From an uncultured Verrucomicrobiota bacterium (lineage in GTDB: Bacteria > Verrucomicrobiota > Verrucomicrobiia > Chthoniobacterales > SZAS-18), in the NCBI GenBank assembly GCA_937871685.1, contig CALMOL010000309.1:3367-10184 (forward strand): 6,818 bases of DNA, in the 5' to 3' direction. How positions within the stretch are numbered: the first letter of the stretch is position 1; every line of letters begins with the position of its first letter. A model generated the notes under the pieces. The model was not told the DNA's origin. It did not search any database and saw only the letters and a program-made list of their open reading frames with translations. A program made the position numbers and the translations under genes. Positions 1 to 5,362 of this stretch are shown here, in pieces.

Positions 1-120
1 GGCGGCGGGGCGGGCCCCACGCATTCAAACGCCCTTCCCCCGGCGGGCACCCGGGGGCCCCCGGCCCCCCCCCCCCGCGGGTCCCTTGCCTCCGACGGTC
101 GTTCGTGGCAGTTCCTCGCC
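1..120. other. Gene-free leader with G/C palindrome and C12 tract
   Basis: No coding frame is supported here. The stretch is extremely G/C-rich. It contains a perfect 14-bp palindrome at 51-64 (CCGGGGGCCCCCGG), immediately followed by an uninterrupted run of 12 C at 65-76. No convincing promoter hexamers or Shine-Dalgarno sequence precede the ATG at 121. The C run could be a slippage-prone tract or a sequencing/assembly weak spot. Confidence 0.6.
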
Positions 121-624
121 ATGCTTGACGCCGAACGGATGGAGAAACTCCTCCGCGACCTGATGGACTACAGCGCCGCCGACGGTTCGTTCTCATCGGG
201 CTTGGGGGATGCCGGCTACGATCCCGCCGTGGACTTTCCGCTGTGCCGGCGCGCGGTCGAGGAACTCGTCGCCATGGGTGATGGCATCGTCCCACGCCTG
301 CTGGAGGTCGTCGCCTCAAGAGAGGATGAGCAGACCTTTTTCGCGGCCGAGGTTCTCGGCCGGCTCGGTGCGGTGGAAGCGATTGGTCCCCTGGAAAAGC
401 TGGTCCGGTCGGACGCTTGGCATTCGCGGCGCGTAAACTATGACCAGTTTATCGAATACGATGTCTATCAGCAGGCCTTCGAGGCGCTCTGGCGAATCGA
501 CAAACCCCGCGCGCTCGGCGCTTTGCAATTCCTCGCCGAGCAAAACGAGCGAGGCTCGCACTGGGCGAAGGCTCGATTGGCCGAGTTGAGAGCGGGCGAG
601 CCCGGGGCATCACCGCGGGCCTGA
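121..624 (+). CDS. Small HEAT-repeat protein
   Basis: A 167-residue soluble protein with no signal peptide or membrane segment. From about residue 41 it is built of paired helices typical of HEAT / PBS-lyase-like repeats: roughly 41-66, 72-98 (AAEVLGRLGAVEAIGPLEKL is the clearest unit) and 114-141 (QQAFEALWRIDKPRALGALQ). Such repeats are protein-interaction scaffolds; the partner cannot be told from sequence, and no catalytic motif is seen. The first 40 residues are acidic and non-repetitive. The ATG at 121 has no visible ribosome binding site; the ATG at 139 is an alternative. The TGA at 622-624 is in the same frame as the chimeric ORF that follows 33 nt later. Nothing connects this gene functionally to the aldarate genes, so a rearrangement boundary may lie just downstream. 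Confidence 0.75.
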   Translation: MLDAERMEKLLRDLMDYSAADGSFSSGLGDAGYDPAVDFPLCRRAVEELVAMGDGIVPRLLEVVASREDEQTFFAAEVLGRLGAVEAIGPLEKLVRSDAWHSRRVNYDQFIEYDVYQQAFEALWRIDKPRALGALQFLAEQNERGSHWAKARLAELRAGEPGASPRA

Positions 625-657
625 CCGGCAGCGAGGCGCCGACCCGCCGCGCGCGGG

Positions 658-945
658 TTGGAAGCAGCTCAGCTTCTCTCCAATCGGATGCTGTTCGTCG
701 GCGTCCACTTCGGCCAATACTGCATCACGATGCACACCTCCTTCTTCATCACGTGGTTCCCGGTGTATCTTGTGAAGCAGCGCGGCGCGTCGATCCTCCG
801 GGCGGGCTTCATGGCCTCGATGCCGGCGCTGCGCGGCATCCTCGGCGGGGTGATCTCCGACACCATGCTCGAACGCGGCTATTCGCTCACCGTGGCGCGC
901 AAGACGCCCATCGTCTTCGGCATGCTCACCGCGTGCGCTTCGGCG
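658..945 (+). pseudogene. GudP/GarP-like MFS transporter, internal fragment
   Basis: The recognisable part starts in the cytoplasmic loop before TM7 (QLLSNRMLF) and runs through TM7-TM8 to the conserved SLTVARKTPIVFGML segment leading into TM9. TM1-6 and TM9-12 are missing. In the intact family this protein imports D-glucarate, D-galactarate or D-glycerate by proton symport. Relative to the family as I recall it, about four residues are also missing at PALRGILGGVISD, where most members have a longer glycine-rich stretch. The 5' boundary lies between the preceding gene's stop (624) and ~660; the 3' boundary is about 925-950 and is estimated from recalled family sequence, not an alignment. Confidence 0.65.
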
Positions 946-1377
946 GCCATGGACACGTTCATCGCCACCGGCAAGATGCTGACGAGCTTCGTCGAGCACG
1001 CGCAGTTGATCCACGCCCACGCCTCCGACTTCGTGCAGCTGGACGCGCCGCGCGTCGGCGGGACCACGCCGTTCCTGAAGATCATGAGCCTCGCCGACCA
1101 GAAGGGTCTGGAAGTGGCACCGCACTTCGCCATGGAAATCCACCTGCACCTCCGCGCCGCCTACCCGCGCGAGCCGTGGCTGGAGCGCTTCGACTGGCTG
1201 GAGCCGCTTTTCAACGGGCGCCTGGAAATGCGCGAGGGGCGCATGCTCGTGCCGAACCGGCCGGGACTCGGTTTCACGCTCAGCGACCAAGCCATCGCGT
1301 GGATCGTCGATTCCGCCGAGTTCGGCCAGCAACCTCAATCTGCCTACCATGCCCCCAACGAACGCCGACTCACCTAA
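658..1377 (+). CDS. Chimeric ORF: aldarate MFS transporter fragment fused to talarate/galactarate dehydratase C-terminus
   Basis: An open frame of 239 codons joining pieces of two unrelated families. Residues ~1-95 match the middle of GudP/GarP-type MFS transporters (GQYCIT, FFITWFPVYLV and SLTVARKTPIV are recognisable); these families are normally ~430-450 residues. Residues ~97-239 match the C-terminal half of L-talarate/galactarate dehydratase, an enolase-superfamily enzyme normally ~390-400 residues (IATGKMLTS, DFVQLDAPRVGG, APHFAMEIHLHL, the C-terminal EPWLERF..LEPLFN block). The N-terminal capping domain and first barrel strands are absent, so no enzyme activity is expected, and four or so membrane helices cannot make a transporter. 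The start is doubtful: TTG at 658 and ATG at 688 both lack a ribosome binding site. The 3' end overlaps gudD by 29 nt, as in a tight operon. I read it as an in-frame deletion remnant or an assembly chimera, not a new bifunctional protein. Confidence 0.7.
   Translation: MEAAQLLSNRMLFVGVHFGQYCITMHTSFFITWFPVYLVKQRGASILRAGFMASMPALRGILGGVISDTMLERGYSLTVARKTPIVFGMLTACASAAMDTFIATGKMLTSFVEHAQLIHAHASDFVQLDAPRVGGTTPFLKIMSLADQKGLEVAPHFAMEIHLHLRAAYPREPWLERFDWLEPLFNGRLEMREGRMLVPNRPGLGFTLSDQAIAWIVDSAEFGQQPQSAYHAPNERRLT
946..1377 (+). pseudogene. L-talarate/galactarate dehydratase, C-terminal fragment
   Basis: Covers barrel strands 5-8 and the C-terminal part of a mandelate-racemase-subgroup dehydratase. 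Using chimeric-ORF numbering, the Asp of the His-Asp dyad (D129 in QLDAPRVGG), the His (H156 in APHFAME) and the following Glu (E160) are present. The third metal ligand, normally Glu in the IATGEMLTS motif, is Lys here (K106, codon AAG at 973-975). The capping domain, the strand-2 lysine and the first two metal ligands are missing altogether. In the intact enzyme galactarate or L-talarate is dehydrated to 5-keto-4-deoxyglucarate, the same product as the downstream GudD, which explains its original place in this operon. Confidence 0.65.
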
Positions 1378-2716
1378 CCCTCAGTCCACCGCTGGCGCGC
1401 CGGTCATCACCGAGATGCGCGTCGTCCCCGTCGCGGGGCATGACGGCATGCTGCTCAACTTGTCCGGCGCGCATGCCCCGTTCTTCACGCGCAACATCGT
1501 CATCATGCGGGACAGCGCCGGCCACGCCGGCGTTGGCGAAGTGCCCGGCGGGGAGAAAATCCGCCAGACGCTAGAAGACGCGCGCGCGCTCGTGATCGGC
1601 CAATCCGTCGGGAACTACCAACGCGTGCTGAACCAGGCGCGGCGGCAGTTCGCCGACCGCGACGCCGGCGGGCGTGGCCTGCAAACCTTCGACCTGCGCA
1701 TCACCATCCACGCCGTCACCGCGCTGGAGGCGGCGCTGCTCGACCTGCTCGGCCAGCACCTCGGCGTGCCCGTGGCCGCGCTGCTCGGCGAGGGCCAGCA
1801 GAGGAACCGTGTAGAAATGCTCGGCTACCTTTTCCACGTGGGCGACCGTCGGAAGACGGACCTACCCTACCGCTCCGAGCCGGACGCGACCGACGACTGG
1901 CTGCGCTTGCGCCACGAGGAGGCGCTGACGCCGGAGGCCGTCGTGCGCCTGGCCGAGGCGGCGCGCGTCCGGTATGGGTTCAACGACTTCAAGCTGAAGG
2001 GCGGCGTGCTCGACGGCGCGGCGGAGATGGAGGCTGCCACCGCCTTGGCCGAGCGGTTTCCGGAGGCGCGCGTCACGCTCGATCCGAACGGCGCGTGGTC
2101 GCTCGAGGAGGCGGTGCGCCTTTGCCGGGGGCAGGGCCATGTGCTCGCCTACGCCGAGGATCCCTGCGGCGCGGAGAACGGGTTTTCCGGCCGCGAGGTC
2201 ATGGCGGAGTTCCGCCGCGCGACGGGCCTGCCGACGGCGACCAACATGATCGCCACCGATTGGCGGCAGATGGGCCACGCGATCCAACTCCAGTCCGTGG
2301 ACATCCCGCTGGCTGATCCGCATTTCTGGACGATGGCCGGCTCGGTGCGCGTGGCCCAGATGTGCCGCGAGTGGGGGCTGACGTGGGGCTCGCATTCCAA
2401 CAACCACTTCGACATCTCGCTGGCGATGTTCACGCACTGCGCCGCCGCCGCGCCGGGAAAGATCACGGCCATCGACACTCACTGGATTTGGCAGGACGGG
2501 CAGCGATTGACCCGCGAGCCCTTCGCCATCGTGGACGGCCACGTCGCCGTTCCCGAGCGCGCCGGCTTGGGCGTCGAGGTGGACCTGGCGCGGATCGAGG
2601 CGGCGCATCAGCTCTACCTTCAGCATGGCCTCGGCGCGCGCGATGACGCCCAGGGCATGCAATTCCTCATCCCCAACTGGACCTTCAACCCGAAGCGCCC
2701 CTGCTTGGTGCGCTGA
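1349..2716 (+). CDS. gudD: Glucarate dehydratase
   Basis: Cytoplasmic enolase-superfamily enzyme that dehydrates D-glucarate (and L-idarate) to 5-keto-4-deoxy-D-glucarate, the entry step of glucarate catabolism. At 455 residues it is full length (E. coli GudD is 446). The capping domain spans ~1-150 (SGAHAPFFTRNIV and FADRDAGGRGLQTFDLR are conserved) and the barrel ~155-400. All expected active-site residues are visible: K215 and K217 (FKLKGG), metal ligands D245 (LDPNGAW), E270 (AEDPCG) and N299 (TNMIATDW), then D323 (LADPHFW) and H349 (SHSNNHFD). The C-terminus (IPNWTF..KRPC.VR) is also intact. The ATG at 1349 adds about 10 residues relative to the E. coli start, has no Shine-Dalgarno sequence, and sits 29 nt inside the upstream chimeric frame, suggesting translational coupling. 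garL follows after 24 nt. The family call is very secure. Confidence 0.97.
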   Translation: MPPTNADSPNPQSTAGAPVITEMRVVPVAGHDGMLLNLSGAHAPFFTRNIVIMRDSAGHAGVGEVPGGEKIRQTLEDARALVIGQSVGNYQRVLNQARRQFADRDAGGRGLQTFDLRITIHAVTALEAALLDLLGQHLGVPVAALLGEGQQRNRVEMLGYLFHVGDRRKTDLPYRSEPDATDDWLRLRHEEALTPEAVVRLAEAARVRYGFNDFKLKGGVLDGAAEMEAATALAERFPEARVTLDPNGAWSLEEAVRLCRGQGHVLAYAEDPCGAENGFSGREVMAEFRRATGLPTATNMIATDWRQMGHAIQLQSVDIPLADPHFWTMAGSVRVAQMCREWGLTWGSHSNNHFDISLAMFTHCAAAAPGKITAIDTHWIWQDGQRLTREPFAIVDGHVAVPERAGLGVEVDLARIEAAHQLYLQHGLGARDDAQGMQFLIPNWTFNPKRPCLVR

Positions 2717-2740
2717 AGCTCCGCAACGACCCCTATTTCT

Positions 2741-3526
2741 ATGGCCTACACCGCCTTCCCCAACGCCTTCCGCCGGGACATCCTCGCGGGCAAGCGCCTC
2801 ATCGGCTGCTGGTCCTCGCTGGCCAACCCGATCACCACCGAGATCCTCGGCCTCGCCGGCTTCGACTGGCTGCTGCTCGACGCGGAGCACTCGCCGAACG
2901 ACGTGCTCACGCTCATCCCGCAGCTCATGGCGCTCAAGGACAGCGACAGCGCGCCCGTGGTGCGTCCGCCGGTCAACGATCCGGTGATCCTCAAGCGCCT
3001 GCTCGACGCCGGGTTCTACAACTTCCTGATTCCCTTTGTGGAGTCCGCGGAGGAAGCGCGCCGCGCCGTGGCTGCCACTCGTTATCCACCGGCCGGCATC
3101 CGAGGGGTGTCGGTAGCGCAACGCTCGAACCGCTACGGCACCGTGCCCGACTACTTCCAGACGGTGAACGACCAGATCTGCGTGATGGTCCAGATCGAGA
3201 GCCGCGCCGGCCTGGAGAATCTGGAAGGCATCTGCGGCGTCGAAGGCGTGGACGGAATCTTCATCGGGCCGTCCGACCTCGCGGCCGGCCTCGGCCACCT
3301 CGGAAATCCGGGCCACGAGGAAGTGCAGGAAGCGATGCGCGGGATTTTCGCCCGCGCCGCGCGGCACCAGCGCACCGTCGGCATCCTCGCGCCGGTCGAG
3401 GCAGACGCCCGCCGCTACCTGGAGCAAGGCGCTCGCTTCGTGGCGGTCGGCAGCGACCAAGGGGCGTTCCGCGCCGCCACGCAGGCGCTGCGGAATCGGT
3501 ATCTTGAGACAACGGCGAAGGCCTGA
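2741..3526 (+). CDS. garL: 5-keto-4-deoxy-D-glucarate aldolase (2-dehydro-3-deoxyglucarate aldolase)
   Basis: Class II, metal-dependent HpcH/HpaI-family aldolase that cleaves 5-keto-4-deoxy-D-glucarate to pyruvate and tartronate semialdehyde, the step directly after GudD. The protein is 261 residues, close to the usual ~256, and forms a single (beta/alpha)8 barrel. Visible signature residues are H50 (LDAEHSPND, catalytic base), R75 (APVVRPP, pyruvate binding), and metal ligands E153 (VQIES) and D179 (GPSDLAA). FPNAFRRDILAGKRLIGCWSSLANP at the N-terminus and GILAPVEADARRYLE near the C-terminus distinguish GarL from HpaI or RhmA relatives. It starts 24 nt after gudD on the same strand, so the two are almost certainly cotranscribed. 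No clear ribosome binding site precedes the ATG. The partner enzymes GarR (tartronate semialdehyde reductase) and GarK (glycerate kinase) are not in the window. Confidence 0.95.
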   Translation: MAYTAFPNAFRRDILAGKRLIGCWSSLANPITTEILGLAGFDWLLLDAEHSPNDVLTLIPQLMALKDSDSAPVVRPPVNDPVILKRLLDAGFYNFLIPFVESAEEARRAVAATRYPPAGIRGVSVAQRSNRYGTVPDYFQTVNDQICVMVQIESRAGLENLEGICGVEGVDGIFIGPSDLAAGLGHLGNPGHEEVQEAMRGIFARAARHQRTVGILAPVEADARRYLEQGARFVAVGSDQGAFRAATQALRNRYLETTAKA

Positions 3527-3753
3527 GGGGCCGCCCGCGCTTCAGCATTGGCGACGCCCGGGCTTGTTGTCGAGGCGGCTCTGTCCGCGAAGCGGACGTG
3601 CCGCCTCGCGAATTTCCCGGGTGGCCGCCGCTTGTTCGCCCTCGTTTCGGGGCCGCCACCCCGGAAGAAATTTGAGGCGGCACGTCCGCTTCGCGGACAG
3701 AGCCGCCTCTGCGACTTCCGCGGCGATCTCGAAATTTTGATCGCACGTCGCTC
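3527..3753. other. Convergent intergenic region
   Basis: This 227-nt stretch separates the ends of garL (plus) and the substrate-binding protein (minus). It holds the nested inverted repeat described separately and no supported gene; several short frames cross it, but they only read through the repeat. There is no T-rich tract on either strand next to the hairpins, so a classical intrinsic terminator is not evident, although the strong stems could still impede read-through or stabilise both mRNA 3' ends. Confidence 0.7.
3572..3709. repeat. REPIN-like nested inverted repeat
   Basis: Two 36-nt arms, 3572-3607 and 3674-3709, are perfect reverse complements. Each arm is also an imperfect palindrome: an outer 8-bp stem (GAGGCGGC/GCCGCCTC), a small internal loop, an inner 6-bp stem (GTCCGC/GCGGAC) and a 3-nt loop (GAA or TTC). 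Complementarity continues inward with a few bulges: AATTTC at 3611-3616 pairs with GAAATT at 3667-3672, and CCGGGTGGC at 3617-3625 pairs with GCCACCCCGG at 3655-3664. The whole 138-nt unit could fold into one long hairpin. Two inverted palindromic modules around a short spacer, in a convergent intergenic gap, is the REPIN layout (paired REP elements moved by RAYT transposases). No RAYT gene is in the window, so that identity is inferred. Confidence 0.75.
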
Positions 3754-5064
3754 TCACATTCCGGCGGCCTTGTTCGCCAGCTCCACGGCGCGGGCATAGT
3801 TCGCCTTCGCCTGGTTGCCCCACGTTTCCTCGGAGGCGGCCATTTTCTTGCCGGCCTCGGCGTCCTTCTTCGACGCGCGGAAGGAGCGGAGGAACTCGGC
3901 GTCGGCCACCTGCTCGGCGGTCACCAAAGGGGCGAAGGCGAGCTTGCGCGCTTCCTCCAGCAGCGCTTCGCCGGCAGCGTTCTTGGACTTCGCCAGGCGC
4001 GCCGCGGCGGCGTGGATGGCCTTGGTCGCGGCGACCAACTCCTTGTGGCGGAAGGTGATGGTCTGGTCGAAAAGCGCGCTCACCACGTAGTAGCGGGCCT
4101 CGGAAAGCTGCGGATCAAACTTCACCTTGGCCGTGATCGGCTTCTCGAAGGGGCGCGGGAAGCCGGCCGGCGCGTTCGCGTAGGCGGCGGGCAGCACCGG
4201 CAGGCGCGAGACTTTCTTGTCCAGCAGCAGCGCCTGGCCCTCGGCGGAAACGCTCCACGCCATGAACTTCTGCGCGGCGTCCGGGTTCTTCGCGCCGGCG
4301 ACGAGGCCGATGTTCGCGGGCACGAGCGCGGTGAGCGCGGGATACACGAAGTCCACCGGCTGCCCGGAATACTTGGCGGCGAAGCCGAAGAAATCGATCA
4401 CCATGCCGGCGCCAAACTGGCCGGAGCCGACGCCGTCCGGCACGCCGGTGGAGCGCTCGGGGATGGCGGCGCAATTGCCGGCGATCTCGGCGAGCTGGGT
4501 CCAGCCCTTCGTCCAGCCCTCGCCCTGGAGGATGGTCTCCATGGTGAGATGCGTGGTGCCGGAGCGCGAGGGGGCGCTGGTGGCGACGTGGCCCTGCCAC
4601 TCGGGCCGCGCGAGGTCGGCCCACTCCTTGGGCGGCGGGAGGTCGTTGGCCTTAAGGTAGCGCGTGTTGAACATGATCCCGTAGCCGGCGAGCGCCTGGC
4701 CCTGGTAGAAGCCGTTGGGGTCGTTGATCGGGAAGTCGCCGATCTTTTCCGGCACGGCGGGGTTCAGCTTCGGGAGCTTCACGAGGAGGTTTTCCTTGGC
4801 GAGGAGCTCGAAGGCGTCGGGGGCGGAAACCCAGAAGATGTCCGGCCGCGCGCCGGCGGCAGTCTCGCGGAGGTAGGCGATGCCGTTGGCGGTGCCCTTG
4901 TTGAGGATCTCCACGGTGGTGCCGGGATTCTTCTTTTCGTAAGCCTGCTTGAAGGTGTCGGTGAGTTCCTTGGGGAAGGAAGTGACGACGACGACTTGGT
5001 CGGCGCGCAACGCGGGCGCGGCGTTGAACGCGCACGCGGCGAGGAAGGGAAGGAGAAGGCGCAT
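3754..5064 (-). CDS. ABC-type periplasmic substrate-binding protein, PgtC/AfuA-like
   Basis: A 436-residue extracellular solute-binding protein of the family-1 / Fe3+-type (COG1840-like) group. Residues 1-21 form a short signal peptide (MRLLLPF.. with an A-rich end), with likely cleavage before D22. The mature part opens with the typical first strand VVVVTSFPKELTDTF, then TVEILNKGTANGIAYLRE and DIFWVSAPDAFELL, closely reminiscent of PgtC, the phosphoglycerate-sensing protein of Salmonella; GYGIMFNTRYL, RPEWQGHVATSAPSRSGTTHL and VYPALTALVPANIGLVAGAKNPDAA are further family blocks. After the core ends near residue 345 there is a ~90-residue Ala/Lys-rich helical tail, longer than usual. The ligand cannot be assigned; the PgtC resemblance suggests an anionic metabolite or a sensory role, while iron-type uptake remains possible. 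No permease, ATPase or two-component genes are adjacent. No Shine-Dalgarno sequence is seen before the ATG. Confidence 0.88.
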   Translation of the reverse strand: MRLLLPFLAACAFNAAPALRADQVVVVTSFPKELTDTFKQAYEKKNPGTTVEILNKGTANGIAYLRETAAGARPDIFWVSAPDAFELLAKENLLVKLPKLNPAVPEKIGDFPINDPNGFYQGQALAGYGIMFNTRYLKANDLPPPKEWADLARPEWQGHVATSAPSRSGTTHLTMETILQGEGWTKGWTQLAEIAGNCAAIPERSTGVPDGVGSGQFGAGMVIDFFGFAAKYSGQPVDFVYPALTALVPANIGLVAGAKNPDAAQKFMAWSVSAEGQALLLDKKVSRLPVLPAAYANAPAGFPRPFEKPITAKVKFDPQLSEARYYVVSALFDQTITFRHKELVAATKAIHAAAARLAKSKNAAGEALLEEARKLAFAPLVTAEQVADAEFLRSFRASKKDAEAGKKMAASEETWGNQAKANYARAVELANKAAGM

Positions 5065-5129
5065 GAGCGGGGGAGGAAGCGCGCACCGTGCCGCCCGCCC
5101 ACGCCGGTGCCAAGGGCAAAAGCTCGCAT

Positions 5130-5144
5130 CTTGCCCGGGGCAAG
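5130..5144. repeat. Short palindrome CTTGCCCGGGGCAAG
   Basis: A 15-nt near-perfect palindrome (CTTGCCC / GGGCAAG around one base) lying 66-80 nt upstream of the substrate-binding protein start on its template side. It could be an operator-like dyad or part of a dispersed repeat, since related CAAGGGCAA and TTGCCGCCC strings occur nearby (5111-5119, 5178-5186). No regulator binding can be claimed. Confidence 0.4.
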
Positions 5145-5164
5145 CGACCGCCGTTCGGCGAGGG

Positions 5165-5241
5165 CGTCGCTCCTCCCTTGCCGCCCTTGTTTCGAGGCGA
5201 TTGCGCGAGGATTGCGGGGGCGGCGGGCAAGGGGGGCGTCG
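5165..5241. repeat. Imperfect inverted repeat
   Basis: The left arm (5165-5186, CGTCGCTCCTCCCTTGCCGCCC) overlaps no gene and pairs, with one mismatch and a few single-base gaps, with the right arm at 5222-5241 (GGCGGGCAAGGGGGGCGTCG). The spacer is about 35 nt and contains a near-tandem pair (GAGGCGATTGCG, GCGAGGATTGCG). This could form a hairpin in the 5' region of either divergent transcript, or be a degenerate dispersed element. Confidence 0.4.
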
Positions 5242-5362
5242 TGTCCGCCGCGGCGCGTCTCCGGCGTGATTTCCCTATAGCGCGCAAGTGCGCCAGCTGG
5301 AGCATCCATCCCGCCCGCGAGCCTTTGCCGCCGGGTCGCTCAGGCTTCCGGAAAAAGAGTGT

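Larger units (their letters stand above)
5065..5362. other. Divergent intergenic region, presumed promoters for both flanking genes
   Basis: Nearly 300 nt between two divergent genes, so both promoters probably lie here, but I cannot support specific hexamers. The best -10-like string for the rightward gene is TATAGC at 5276-5281, with no good partner -35. The region is G/C-rich and repeat-laden: a short palindrome at 5130-5144 and a larger imperfect inverted pair (about 5165-5186 with 5222-5241). Several short frames cross it on both strands, but none looks like a real protein. Confidence 0.5.

Noticed and set aside
610..1350. A 246-codon minus-strand frame opposite the chimeric ORF
   Set aside because: Same signature of a G/C-bias shadow; the plus-strand frame has clear family matches.
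658..1377. Reading the chimeric ORF as a new bifunctional transporter-enzyme
   Set aside because: Both halves are truncated inside their folds (no TM1-6 or TM9-12, half a barrel, no capping domain, metal ligands lost), so neither function is plausible.
1862..3460. A 532-codon open frame on the minus strand, antisense to gudD and garL
   Set aside because: Its product is Arg/Ala/His-rich low-complexity sequence with no family features, and it lies opposite two certain enzymes. Such frames are a by-product of G/C-rich third positions.
3572..3709. Intrinsic (Rho-independent) terminator call for the intergenic hairpins
   Set aside because: Stems are strong, but no T-run follows on either strand after either arm; kept as a repeat instead.
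5032..5064. Lipoprotein signal (LAAC at residues 8-11) in the substrate-binding protein
   Set aside because: The lipobox-like tetrapeptide comes only 10 residues from the start, too short for a normal type II signal peptide, and the following stretch still looks like part of a type I signal ending before D22.
4012..5280. A 422-codon plus-strand frame opposite the substrate-binding protein
   Set aside because: Gly/Arg/Glu-rich, no recognisable domain, antisense to a well-supported gene.
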